64,000 nucleotides of DNA from Stropharia rugosoannulata (taxonomy: Eukaryota; Basidiomycota; Agaricomycetes; Agaricales; Strophariaceae). Shown piece after piece: positions 48,751 to 61,171 of the stretch. The position numbers and the translations under genes were made by a program. Positions within the stretch are counted from its first letter, which is position 1. Each line of letters starts with the position of its first letter. Location of the stretch: contig JANCIK010000013.1 of NCBI GenBank assembly GCA_028532985.1, positions 186,001 to 250,000 of the forward strand. The letters are read 5' to 3'. The notes below the pieces were generated by a model that saw only the letters and a list, made by a program, of their open reading frames with translations, ran no database searches and was not told the origin of the DNA.

Positions 48751-50288
48751 GGCTCATAATATAGTGGCACAGGTGCTACGCTGTTGCCGATGGGGACACC
48801 ACAGGATGTTGAGCACCATGCATCATTTTACCGTATCACAGTGTACATTCCTCGAGCATCAGTCATTCCTAGAATACCGTTGGCTTTGCATTTTATAGAT
48901 GTCCTCAATCAGATAGATCACATACATCATCAATGTTCCAGCGGCCATGAAAGACTCTGAAGAGCTGTACGTAACACTGATAGTCTACATTTAGCACTAC
49001 CGTGGCTCTTTCATTCATTTTTAATTATCACCGTACGTGGTGGAGCATTTCTCATGTTTTTGGCAGACTGGTAATCAAGTGTGCGCGGATAAAGACTATT
49101 TGAATCACTGTAAATGTAACTCTCTGCACTATGTATATTTTATAGGTAGATACGCACGGGCCGAAACAGATTCAAGAGAACAGTTGGGGAACTGTGCCGC
49201 GTTTTAACGTTTTAACACCTGTCGGAGTTACATCTGGGATTCAAATTCAAAAGTTTTATCTGCCGAAAGCTCCGAGTCGCGGCTTGTCCTTTTCGAAGTC
49301 ATTTCACAAACACGGTCATTCCTTCTTGAGCATATCCTCCATATTCGAGCAAAGTATCTCCTCATACGTGGTAGGCCAACCCTCAACCCCGTCTCGGTCA
49401 GATGATCATACTATGTGGCAGGCCGCTTAATGTCCATCAGTACGCGAACTCCAACAATTAGACGCGAATTTTTAGCACTGGCAGTGGCTTGTATTGTGCC
49501 TTGGAGAACGTTCAAGCATTCAAATAATCATAGACCAGCATGGATCAGCTTCAACTACCGTGTATTTCTAAATACAAGGATTCCAGAATCCATATTGGAT
49601 CGATTTACACATGCGACTGTGACGATAATAAGCGTGTTCCTAGCTTGAACACACGCAGGTCAACAAGTTACAAGAGCTGCCTTTTAGGCCTTAGGCCTTA
49701 GGGGCCAACGTCAAGGCACACAAGAGAGCCATTCGAAGAAAAGGAGTGGAGATACTAGCAATGGCCACACCCTAGTTGACTGCTACCAGCGCCTAATGCT
49801 TCTAGACAGTATGTACGGCAAACGCGGACGTCCTTTCGTCCGATTCTGCTTCATGGCAATAGGTACCTCTATGTTTAGGTGAGAGCCATTTCTCATGGAT
49901 GCCTATTATTTATCATACCATCATCCTCAGGATCGTCCCAACAGAGCAAAACCACCGGTTCCTGATTCCGTTTCTCATCGAACGTCAACATCCTGCGTGC
50001 TGATGCGGCTAGAGCCATCCGTGTGTTGCGCAGAGTGTGATAGATCCCGCTTTTAGCAGCTATTTTTGTCTTCTGCGCAAGTAGGGAATCGCTTCGGCGG
50101 TGGTGGGTTATTATAGTCTCGAAGCCGCATTTGTTACTAAATTCCCTTCTTTTTCCGCCACGAAGCGGTGTCCAATGCATTCGTGACATATTGCCGAAGT
50201 ATATAAGCATATGGCTAAGTCCGACCCTGCTCTGCAATCTGGGGCTCAATCACCTTGACACCGTACACCGTATACTGGCGAGAGGCCC
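48751..50288. other. Intergenic
   Basis: No supported gene. Several 60-80-codon frames on both strands lack motifs. GGCCTTAGGCCTTAGGGGCC at about 49684-49703 is a small palindromic repeat. Confidence 0.4.
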
Positions 50289-51984
50289 ATGAGCTCGGCC
50301 AACTCGACGAGTTTTCCCCATATTCCCCAGGATATTGCTAACACGTAAGTCGACATAACTGTTTACTACACGCTGTATTTACAATATGTGACAGAACTGC
50401 CCCGCTGGTGATTGTCATCGACTCGACCAACCTGTTCTGTTTGCTGAGCTTCGGGTAGATAATCGGGACGTTGTTCAACTGGGCTCTCTATGGCGTCCTG
50501 ACGGTCCAAACATGTGCGTAATGATTTCCATGGTCCCCAGGTGCTCACTAAACCCATTTTATAAAAAGATATTTATTATATCTATTTCCCGGATGACAAT
50601 ATCTGGAACAAGATTCTGGGTATGCGCCGCTTCTCCACCCTCCTCACCACGGATTACTCATTATCAAACAGTGTATGGCTCGTATCTCATCGAGGTCGCC
50701 CAGACTGCAATGACAGCGGCGGATCTTTACTTCTGGTACCCATCTGTTCGACTTCTCCCCCGTCATCCATCGTCACTCATGGAAACTTGTAAAGGTTCGC
50801 CAGCGGATTCGGGAACCTCAATCATTTGGGGAACGTGAATATTTCTCCTTTGGACACCCCGATACTCTGTGGGATCATAGCAGCCATCGTCCAGTGTTTC
50901 TTTGCCTACCGAATATACACCCTCAGGAAATCGTACATTTGGATATGTGCTTTAATTGTCCTGGTAAGGTGACCTACTCGTCGTCTTGGATGAGCATCTA
51001 AACCCTCTATTCTAGACATCTATTATTCAAACCATCGGAGCTATAGCTACAGGGATACGAGTGGGTTACTTTCTCTACATAACGACAAAAATGTTGCATG
51101 TGCTAAAGGATGATCGCCCAGTCCTTCAAGCTCCAAGAATACTCTCGTTTCCATGAAAATGTATTCTTTCCCCAGGCTTTCGATGTGCGTTCACACACAA
51201 TTATCGTATGTGGTACACTCTAATGTGACTCCCTCAGATGTGGTACATCGGTGATACCGTGTGTGATATTTTGATTGCTGGGACTATGTTATGGATCGTG
51301 AGTGCATCAGTAGGACCAGTGTCTCGACAGTTGTATCTGATTCTCTTGCACATAAACGCACTAACAGCTCCATACCTCGCGTCAAGACGGAGTTGACCAC
51401 GGCAGAAAGATTCTCGCAAAACTTGTTCGCTTAATCGTAGAGACAAATACTCTCACAGGTGCGTGTACCCATGACCGGGTATATCCAGAGTATACTCACC
51501 CGGACACAGCAAGCATGGCGCTTATCTCGTTTATCTGCTACGTAGCGCTTCCTGTAAGTGGCTATCCCGTACAATTCGCACCGCTCTACAAATGCTAATC
51601 AATATATGCAGAACACCAATGTTTTCATTTGCACGTTGGTATCTTTTCTGTGGATGACAAGTGATGGCAGCTGACGTGTTTGCCTTATTAAGGACACTTG
51701 TAATGGGAAAACTGTACGTTCCATTTTTGTTTCACCTCTACCTCGAGACCGATAGTGTTTGATGTAGGTATTCCAACACACTCCTTATGACATTCAACAA
51801 CCGCATCGCATTGCGAAACATGTCTAAGCACCACAGCACATACGAGGCTGGTACCATGCGCATCCGGCAACCTACAGATATCAGTATCGAAGTGAATACG
51901 TTCCAAGCGTCTTACACGAGTTATCCCGGGCAGGCCGACCTGATGGTAGAGTCATACGATGTCGACGTGAGTGCCTACATCTAG
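50289..51984 (+). CDS. DUF6534-type seven-transmembrane protein
   Basis: Integral membrane protein of a family common in Agaricomycetes with unknown role. ATG at 50289; around ten small exons with phase-consistent introns. Exons read NSTSFPHIPQDIAN, then APLIIGTLFNWALYGVLTVQ, YIYYIYFPDDNIWNKIL, YGSYLIEVAQTAMTAADLYF, FASGFGNLNHL, ISPLDTPILCGIIAAIVQCF, FAYRIYTLRKSYIWICALIV, TSIIQTIGAIATG, MWYIGDTVCDILIAGTMLWI, HGRKILAKLVRLIVETNTLT, ASMALISFICYVALP and KLYSNTLLMTFNNRIALRNM before the stop at 51982. The loop exon around 51060-51240 is not settled. The known family has the same closing NTLL..FNNR motif. Function is not established. Confidence 0.82.
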
Positions 51985-52654
51985 CCGTTGAATCAGCTGG
52001 CGCTAACCGCGCGCTTGCTTGCTTGCCGTGCGAATAACAATAATAGCGCTTGGGAGAGGGAAAGAAAGCTTCCAGATTGACCGGCCATGATGTCGTCTAA
52101 CTCTGAACTAAGCTGATCCACGGACTTTGTATAAACATACTTTCTCTGTACCATTTATTCAATCAGTAATATCAATGACTGATGGCATCCCACCGCTTGT
52201 CGTTCATTGAAAATTTAAGAAGAAGCGTTCACATTGAACACTACAAATCAAGTAGATTGTCGAGCGCGCTCGCAGGTTAGTCACTGGCGGTTAGATACGT
52301 GCACCGTAAACTTCACTGGATATGCACGAATAATCCAATCGTGTCAACCCCACTCAGGATCTGTCATGGTGTCGGTAAGCTCCTACCGGAAGATCTTTTT
52401 GAACTGCACAAGTTATTTTCAAAATAAACTCGACTGAAGTTTGAACGTCGACGTGTGTTCGTCAAATGTTCACATCAAGCAGTCGCACATGCCGAGATGC
52501 CGATCGGCGACATTGTCAATCATGCCGATATCACGGACCTCTCTGGATTTCTCAAGAAGTAAACGTTTAGAACTATAAGTGAGAGGCCTTCAAAAGACCC
52601 ATATAAACCACTCTCCACAGGTTCCTTCTCTCGTAAAACAAACAAATCACTATA
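51985..52654. other. Intergenic
   Basis: Nothing supported between the DUF6534 gene and the Tc1/mariner remnant. Confidence 0.4.
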
Positions 52655-53286
52655 CTCGTGGTCACAAAAAGTAACGGTCACATACCATTTTTCCACGGGT
52701 TGACCTCCTCCTACTTCCGACATTTTACAAGTATATTTCATTTTAACATCAATTTTGAGCCACAAAAACTTGTAATTAAATAGTTTAATCTAATATCTAC
52801 ATAGAACAAAAATTAAAATTATGTATGACTATTTTTTGCTTCCAAAACAGCCTGCACACGCTGAGGCATTTGTAGAATGTACTTGTTGATCTTTTTGATT
52901 GGTAATTCTTCCCATGTGGCTTGGACTGCGTGTTTGAGTGCATTAACTGAGTTTACCGAAGGTTGAGAGAAAAAAATAGCCTTGAAGTCATGCCAAACTG
53001 GCTTAATTGGCATTTAAATTGAGTTTACTTTGCAATAATCTTCCTTGCAGTTACAATTGGAATGTTTGTTGCTTCAGCTGCGGGTTTTGCTGTTTAGTTG
53101 ACCAAAACACGTCTGATTAATTGGTTCTTCTTGAGAGTATCATGCTCAATATGTATAGTAATTACAGAGGACATTTTGTAGTATAGGAGTATGTAGTTAT
53201 AGAGATATGAAGTGGATTGTGCGTCGTGAATCCGAGTGAAAACGCAATGATGAAATCATGTGACCGTTACTTTTTGTGACCACGAG
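52655..53286 (-). mobile_element. Deleted Tc1/mariner element with transposase remnant
   Basis: Terminal inverted repeats of 29 bp, CTCGTGGTCACAAAAAGTAA... at 52655-52683 and its exact inverse at 53258-53286, flanked by TA on both sides, the target duplication of Tc1/mariner elements. Inside, the minus strand at 52819-53013 still encodes the transposase C-terminus (ALKHAVQATWEELPIKKINK, QMPQRVQAVLEAKNSHT). Most of the gene is missing: 632 bp against ~1.3-2 kb for full elements. The near-perfect TIRs suggest it could still be moved by a transposase acting in trans. Confidence 0.92.
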
Positions 53287-53695
53287 TACATGATGGTAAT
53301 GGTATGCCTGGTAATTTAGATATTGTACGTGACACCACTACTAAGCTGTGGTACTTTGGTGGTACTAACTACTTACTCTTGACTTACTCACATAGTAAAC
53401 AACTGATCAAACGGGGATACTCAATGGTTCGTGCTGACGTCACCGCGACATACCGTGCATCAGCGACAATCACGAACTGCGGCCGCTCACTCCCGCTGAC
53501 CTATGTCGATCAAAGTCATCTTCTGCCGGACAACGTCCTCTAGTGACGCAAGCTTACGGCAAGCGGTGTAGTAGAGGGAGTAACATAGACAAGTTGGCGT
53601 GTTCATAAGACATGGAATTCGATTCCGAGCCAAACGATAGATCTTCCTCGTGGTTATTTCCGACATCCACATACCTGTCAATACGGTAGCCAGCC
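53287..53695. other. Intergenic
   Basis: No gene supported; upstream flank of the SDR. Confidence 0.4.
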
Positions 53696-54768
53696 ATGTC
53701 CTCTACAACGGTTTATCTTGTGACGGGCGCCAATCGCGGTTTGGGTGAGCATAAATTTTAATTTGGCGGACAGAAGTCTAATAGCCCCTGTCGTTATAAC
53801 TCAGGGCTTGGCCTCGTAACGGAGCTCTTAGCCATTCATGCCGACGCGTTCATCTACGCAGGCGTCCGTAATCCATTGAACCACTCAGTATTGAACAGTC
53901 TCGAAGAAAAATACCCCGGACGCATCTCAGTCATCAAATATATCGCCGGCGACGAGGAAAGTAATAGAAGGGTGGCAGATGCTATCAAGGCAGGGCATGG
54001 ACGAGTGGATACCGTGATCGCAAATGCAGGCATGTAACTGCTTTAAAAGCCTTGAAAGCCGTTTGACTGACCTCTGTGGCCCTCTGTTCATTTAACGAAT
54101 AGGCGTTTCCGAGTTTTCGGGTACTGTACTTGAGACACCTCCCAGTTCATTCGAGAGGCAATTTATTGTACGTCTCGTACTGAGAGTACCTCAATGAAGC
54201 TTGTTCATGTACATCTACTCTAGATCAATGCACTGGGACCTATCACTCTATTCCAGTCTCTTCACGATCTCCTCAAAGCCAGTTCAAAGCCCCGTTTTGT
54301 GCCAATCAGCACTGGGGCAGCATCTACTGCCGGTAATTTTATGAAGCTTCCAACAGGACTTGTTGGATACGGATCCAGCAAGACCGCGCTCAACCACATC
54401 ACACGAAAGATACACTTTGAGAACGAATGGTTAAGTACGTGCCAACTTTCCCATATCATACTACGTGAAAACATCTGACGGGGAACTCTTTTTAGTTGCC
54501 TTCCCATTGGCTCCAGGCGTTGTAGAAACAGATATGAGTAAGTCAGAGCTGGTGCTGTAAGACATTTTTTCTGGAGGGCACTTGCTAATTCTCCATAGTG
54601 GGCCAGGCATTAGAATCGGATCAGGATCTGTTCAAAGGAGTATTTACTGGTCGATCGCGAACAGTCCAAGAGGCTTCCAAAGCTTTGGTTTCCATCATCG
54701 ATACCTCCTCCAGGGAGAACGAGAGCGGAGAGTTTATAAACGTAGATGGGACCAAGCTTCCCTGGTGA
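53696..54768 (+). CDS. Short-chain dehydrogenase/reductase (SDR)
   Basis: NAD(P)-dependent oxidoreductase with Rossmann fold. ATG 53696; exon 1 contains the cofactor motif TGANRGLG; the next exons give GLVTELLAIHADAFIYAGVR, GRVDTVIANAG, a catalytic Ser in ISTGAAST and the active-site Tyr/Lys in YGSSKTALN. PLAPGVVETDM and GEFINVDGTKLPW end the protein at TGA 54766. Five or six short introns. The length (~250 residues) is usual for a classical SDR. It converges with the P450 at 55015-57327, 246 bp away. Substrate unknown; cytosolic, no signal seen. Confidence 0.9.
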
Positions 54769-55014
54769 AGAAGGTAATAAGAAGACAATGTAGTATTCCA
54801 GGCCTTTGTATCATACATGAGTATATCTTTTTAAAGTCAATAAATATTGTTTCACTCGCAGAAACCTGCACCAACATCGACCTTATTATGACTATAGCAC
54901 CGACTCTATCCTATTTTCACAAAACCCGAATAGAACGTAACAAAAGCCTACAGCGCCCCACTAAAGAGTCATTTTGGAGAACAACCTCCTACATCGTAGC
55001 TTTCTCTACGGTAT

Positions 55015-57327
55015 TTACGAGGATTCGCGGACGCCTTCAAAAATCAATGGCAAGCCGGTTTTTCCCTCTTTATCTAGGGGCACTAGAGTAAAACCACATG
55101 CCATCTGGACAGAATGCCCTGTAGGCAAGGCAAACGTGAAGTTCTTGACAATCTCAGCGACTATGATCTGCATTTCGAGGACCCTACCAGCAATAAATCA
55201 TGCGTCAGCGTAACAAGTTATAGGCCGTTATGGGCCTCCACTTACGAATACCGCCACCTGAAAGCGACGACGACACTGTCAGTAACGAGCCGCGTATATA
55301 TATAAAACTGTAGTATTTACCCTAGACAAGTACGAGGTCCGCCGATGAAGTTGAGCCTAAGCACGAACATATGGATATTAGTCTATTCTAGACAAATATA
55401 CCGCGATGTCAGGCTTACAGGTTAGCGTAAGGTCCAATCGTCCCAGCAGACGACTTGTCGCGCCCATCCAGCCATCGGTAAGGATCGACCACATCCCCAT
55501 CATCGCCCCATATAGAATGTAATCTGCCATATAAGTAGTACTATGAGAGACCGGCATTGACCCAGATACATTTGCGAGAACGCGCACCTGTTGTATGCCG
55601 ACATGCTTATGACGATTATTCTACCCTTCTTCATCCTGACCGTGTCAACCAACTTTCCTGATGCGTCATATACGGGCTTCGAGAGGGGGACAACGGTGTC
55701 GCAAGCTGTCTCGCGCTCTGTGTACAAGCCCGCAGGGTAGACGCGCAGGACTTCCTGTCATATAATTCAACTGTAAGACATCCTACCAACCAGATTTGAT
55801 ACGTGTTCACCTTGATAATTGCGTTCAGGAAGGGAAGTCGGTCGTAGTCAACGCTTCCACTTCCTGAGGCTGCTAAGGCCTCGTTGAATTCTTGTCTGAT
55901 CTTCTGCTGCCATTCCGGATGCTCTGCAAGTACGTAGAAGATCCATGACAAGCTGTTCGCCTGTACAAAATATTCAAATTAGTGGCTGGCCTTACAACAA
56001 ATTACACAAGGTATGTACCGTAGTATCTTCCCCGGCGGCGATGAGCCCGCTAAACTGATCTTTTAGTTCCTCGTGCGTCATCTTGTCCCGCGCTTTTTCG
56101 TTTGCATTGACTAGAAAATGTCAGTCTCGTGTACATTGAATAATTACGTGAACCACTTACAGAGTACACTGAACAAATCGGTGTCCGAAGAGTCCCCTAC
56201 AGATAACGAGGCTTTCCTCGAGGCGATGAGTTGCTCCGATATTTCAGTTGACATTCGGTAGTGCTTCAGGAGGATCTTGAGGTCCGGAGGGGGGAACTTT
56301 TTGAATATTGAGATCAGGAATCCAGGTACACGGGACACGAGAGAATCTACGATGACTCCTTTTGGTGACCGTTGCGACACTGCGTATCTGGGCAGTGCGT
56401 TATAGAAACATTTGGTTGAAGGGGGAAAACCTTACAAAAGATTCCCGTAAATGGATGTATACTCTCTATCTCTAGTCGTGTCATAGCCCATAACAGCTGG
56501 ATGCGTTCGTTAAAATAGCAATAGGCGTAGCGGTTAAACAGCTTTGAGTACCTTGGGTGATAGCATGTAATGTAACGTTGTGAATAAGATGGAACGCGTC
56601 GACGACTGTGCCAGATTTCTCGCTTAACTCTTCCGAAAACTAAAAAGCGTTTCATTTAGCGGGGCTCCACGAAGATGTAGACAAGATTACCTCTTTAGCA
56701 CATTTCTCGAGTGTCGGCACGAGCTCGCGGACCCGTCCGGGGGAAAACATAGAGTTCATGACGGTGCGAATTCGGCGGTGGTCCTCGCCTGCATGTCATC
56801 CGAGTCACATACTAAGATCCTAAAGAGATTGACGCTAGAACAAAGTGACATACCATGCGCCGAGATAAGATTTCCCTCTCCAAATCCAAGAATATTGATT
56901 ATTTGGTAGGTTCTACTCTTGATGAAAGAACTTGTGTCGTTGAATATAAATCTAACAGCAGTTGGATCACAGACCATCACGCGCTCTTCCTACAATAGGA
57001 GAGACGTTAACAGCACGTTAAGGTGATACTTCCCTAAGTATACATACTCCAAAGCACGCGTTCAACTTGAACATGTTTCCGTATCTCCTGAACCACGCCA
57101 ACTCCACCTCCCCCGCAGGAATAGCATGTTTGTAGTCGATCGTATTCCCTGGTAAGATATCAAGTTCAGGTAATACATGACAGTAATGTAGAATGCGTAC
57201 CATAGAGCCACGAGGAAGATTCTGGTCCTTGCAGTGCCGAAATATCATCTTGAGAGCCCCGACTTCGCCTGACGACAAGGACATAATAGGCTATGGGGAG
57301 CAAAAGAAGGGCAAGAACAAAGCCCAT
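55015..57327 (-). CDS. Cytochrome P450 monooxygenase
   Basis: Membrane-anchored heme monooxygenase. The start at 57327 gives the anchor MGFVLALLLLPIAYYVLVV, then LQGPESSSWLYG. About twelve exons. The I-helix motif AGEDTT, ExxR in EVLRVYPAG, PLSKPVYDASGKLVD and DPYRWLDG are present. The heme-binding string FIGGPRTCLG is formed by a small exon (about 55285-55319) joined to a 12-nt micro-exon-like piece giving WRYS, then VLEMQIIVAEIVKNFTFALP and the C-terminus ending GVRESS at TAA 55015. The phases of these last joins agree with the family consensus. The middle region around 56440-56530 is less certain. Resembles multi-exon basidiomycete P450s active on small molecules; substrate unknown. Confidence 0.88.
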
Positions 57328-58624
57328 TGTTGGCAATGCAGTTGGTGGTGAAGGACAACTCGTATCGCCTCACCCTAGTACTAATAGGTTGATATATCTC
57401 CAGCGCTCTCCAGCGGCGCCGCGAAGCCCCAACAGTCCTGTCATTACATAACTTAATCAATTTCGTTTTTGGAATTTGAACGCCTTGGATGGCAGCCAGC
57501 GCACCTGGAGGTTAACGTTATGCTGTATGATAAAAATTTGGAGAACATATTACAGCACATACATTTCTAACAAATATGCCTAGAATCTAGATCTCCTGAG
57601 CCTACGCACGGACCCGTATGAACATTGAACGCCAGAACATCAGTGGGGATAAGAGAACTTGGCTGTCCAAGAGCGTCCTCCCTTAGTTAACCTCGCCCTT
57701 CGCTAAATTCGGTGAGTTTGATGAAACCTCTCGTAGCCAGGAAAAATGTGATGAGAATAGCAGTTGACGTTACATTACGTATTACATATGTATGTTCTTC
57801 TGTCAATCACTCGATTGTGCAGGCCCATGTGAGCGGAAAGCTGTCGACAGTGTGTCGCCGACGTCTTGTTCCGTCACCCGTGCACACCATCTTCTGCCAT
57901 GCGCCTCTAATGTCCTGTTATGCGACAGCTGATCAGAGAGATCATAACGAATTTCGAAGCGACTTGGCGTTTGAACAAAATGGTGAGCTTTGAGAAGATT
58001 TATTTGTTGACTCCTGCAGGTCCAAGGACGTCTCTGTTGTGAACAACAGAAAGTAGATTAAGACTAAATTTGTTCTACGGGATGTGGCTTGACGGAACAA
58101 TGACGGCGATGTGATTAACCTGGTTGGGACCCAGGGACGTCCCAGCGCGATGCGGGAGCCGCCGGATGCAGTAGCTTATGTAACTAATGGGAATAAAGGA
58201 AACAGATCATATTACGTAAAATGCATTTGGCCCTAGGCCTGTTTTCAACGTTTTCGTCAGTATGTAGGTCGACTCGGAGGCGAGCCGCTTGACGCCATGT
58301 ATCCAGACCGAGTCCTATTAAAATTTCTAATGCTCTCTCTCAAGTTCCCACCCTGCCCTGCAAATCCTATTCGCAACTTGTTGGGCTGATAGAGCTTAAG
58401 GAGAAACACTCAGCCGACTATTCCGAGCTTTCATTGTGACACTCTATCACACTTCCTACAGCCACTTACTATGAAAGAAGCAGGTCGCCGATAGACTTAC
58501 ACATATCCGAATGTGAACAGCTACCGCTTTATCTCCTTATATTAGGAGAGACTTAAATGTATGATCAAACACATACCTCACTTCTGAGCCCACATCGATT
58601 CTAGTCCGAGCTGCAAATGTCGAA
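57328..58624. other. Intergenic
   Basis: No supported gene. Contains the divergent upstream regions of the P450 (minus) and the F-box gene (plus). A 93-codon frame at 57712 shows no motif. Confidence 0.45.
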
Positions 58625-60399
58625 ATGGTATGGACATCTTGTTTATGTGCTCATCTACATCTCATCCTTCCATGTAGATTTTGAATTATTCAACAAGCTT
58701 TGACCTCCCTGCCAGCTTGTCGGCTCTTAGTCGATCCAATGAACCCCCATCTCAGGACGAGCAACGAATTATATGCGACGCGCTAGCAGGTTCAGAAGCG
58801 ACATTAGAGACGGTCAGGGAGGAGATTGCCACTCTGCAAAGACGACTGGCGGCGCTGGTAGATGTCGAACAAAAACTAGCAACATCGTTGAGGCCATTCC
58901 AGGCGATTTTCTCTCCTTTCCGCCGCTTGCCAGACGACATCATCCGCGAAATCTTTCTTGCCTGTGTGCCCACTCAGCACAATGCGATTATCAGTGCTCG
59001 CCATGCTCCAACCGTTCTGAGCCACATTTCGCGCCATACCAGAGCCATTGCTTTGGCTACGCCGCGCCTTTGGGCTACTTTGCACATACCAGTGGCTCAC
59101 TCACAACATGCTACTGACATGCGGATTCTCGCTGTCAAAGAGTGGCTGGGGCGATCCAGCGGCTGTGATCTATCTATATCTGTCTATGAAGCACCTGGCT
59201 CTAGTGCTCGAGTTACGGCCGATTATATCCTTCCTTTGCTGAAGATCATTGTCCCTTCGTCTTCGCGGTGGAGGAGCTTATCACTGCATGCATCCTTCGT
59301 AACCATACGTTCTACACTGGAATCCCTCAGATGTTGCACGGATCTCCGCTTTCTGCAGTCATTCAGCATGGAAATTGACAGTAAGCTGCGACGCGGCGAA
59401 GACCCTCAACTGCTGTACAACGCCAGTGCACTGTCACGCGCACCCAGTTTGAAAGACGTAAGGCTGCAAGCGTCCACATCCTTCTCCACGTACACGGCAT
59501 ACAACGTTTGTTGGGGCGGCCTTGTGCATGTATCTCTCGGTAGCGCGATTCATCCCATCCGAATGGCATGCCTTAGCCAGATACTCCAGAATACGCCACA
59601 GCTGCGCACGGCAGAGCTATATATGATTAAATTCGCCGAGCTGCCCCCTGTTTGCCTGCCCTACCTCACCGATTTGGCCGTTGCGTTTGCCGATGACGAG
59701 TGGAACCTCGAGACACCTCAGGCGCGCGCCACGTTTTCTACCCTGCACCTCCCGACGCTAGAACGCGTTTCTTTTGATGCCGCGCACGCGTTTGCACCGC
59801 TGATAGGCCTTCTCTGTTCCGCGAAGGAGAGGATCCGGCATTTATCGGTGGACAACCTCAAAGGGCCTCTTCATCTCGTGGAATGCCTTCGCCAGTGTCC
59901 CCACTTGCAGTCTCTTTCTGTCCGGAACATGGGTGTTACGCTACTATCACCAATGCGTAAAGAGCTAGAGGCATGGTACGATTTCCTCTGCATGCCTAGC
60001 CAGACGGACGGCGGGCGATACTTGTTCTCCGCGCTAATGCCCCCCGACAAGACCATATTGGAGGATGGTCCATGTGTCCCTGAGGCACTCTGCCCGAAAC
60101 TCGAGTACCTTTCCGTCGTGGACCGGAACACACACATTTCAGCGAACCACCTGTTGCGGCTCGTTCAGGCAAAGCATCGTAATGTGCCGATATTGCGTGG
60201 TCTAATTTTAGACGTTGGCGTAATACGTGGTGACGACGTATTAACCTACGGTGACTTCGCTAGAGAAATCGCGGGCGGGCTGAATGTTTTACTGAATTAT
60301 GGGATAATTGACTCTACTGCACACAGCAGCCCAGCAGACGAGGGTATTGTGCAACAAATCCACCCGGGCTGGTGGCCTAGTCATACTAGGCTAGGATAA
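58625..60399 (+). CDS. F-box-like protein
   Basis: Typical agaricomycete F-box protein: an N-terminal coiled coil (LETVREEIATLQRRLAALVD), then the F-box core FRRLPDDIIREIFLACVPT, followed by a long degenerate leucine-rich region to the TAG/TAA end at 60397. Such proteins are usually substrate adaptors of SCF ubiquitin ligases. The long exon has no ATG at its beginning; a first exon consisting only of ATG (58625-58627), followed by a 50-bp GT-AG intron (58628-58677), joins in phase to ILNYSTSFDLPASLSAL. A downstream ATG start would lose the coiled coil and F-box. About 574 residues. Single-exon body is usual for this group. Confidence 0.85.
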
Positions 60400-61129
60400 G
60401 ATATATGTAGTACGCTCTCAGTTTATGTTGCTGCCGTGTTGTGAATGACTACATAGATGGTGGCCATCGCTCTAATGCAAGCGCCCGAGTAACATGTGGG
60501 ACGATTGATACAAGACCTGCCTAAGTAAGAGAGTCGGAGTCTGTGTAGATATCGCCTAATTAATGGACTCGCTTGACGTACAATAAGCTGATCTCTCCAT
60601 AGCGCATGGTTGTTTTTTAAATGGCCGAGTACTTTAATTTAAGAATCAGAATATGAGTTTACACATTTACTTATCAGAGGAACATGAAGTTAATTGGGTC
60701 TATGAGGCGTGCAAAAGATAAATAGGCATGGTCCATTAATTCACGATAACGCTGCATTATGCGCTATCATGTAGTAAAGTGGTCTAAGCAATATCAGCTT
60801 TTGAATTGAGATAGTTTACGGAATTTGGGCACGTTCTCAGTTAAGCACTTGATTAAAAGCCATGCGACTTTAGCTAGCTCTCTGGCTACCCTTCAAATCG
60901 CAAGACTCAATTTCGGCTTACGCGCTGCCATCATCACTACCCGTTTTAAGCTAGTCTGTCAGAATTCGGAAAAGAAGATACATAAACTGAATGGCTAGTA
61001 CGCCGACTTAATGGCATGCCGAATTCAAATGGATCTAATTTCTAACCCAGTACCTGCTTTGAAAACGCGCGCGCTCGTGCACACGGAGAAACGCGACATA
61101 ACCTTTAAACTTTAATGGGCATGGGAGTG
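60400..61129. other. Intergenic
   Basis: AT-rich; no gene supported. Confidence 0.45.
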
Positions 61130-61136
61130 CTATAAA
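61130..61136 (+). promoter_or_regulatory. TATA box of second P450
   Basis: TATAAAG about 36-42 bp before the ATG at 61172. Confidence 0.55.
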
Positions 61137-61171
61137 GCCAGGCTCGAGACTCGGAGTTCATTCGTGCCGTT

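Noticed and set aside
49893..50249. 118-codon minus-strand frame upstream of the DUF6534 gene
   Set aside because: Its nominal start is not ATG, it has no recognisable domain, and it overlaps the probable promoter of the neighbouring gene.
50289..51984. DUF6534 gene as a pseudogene because of stops in each long frame
   Set aside because: Short phase-consistent GT-AG introns remove the stops and restore the family order of transmembrane segments.
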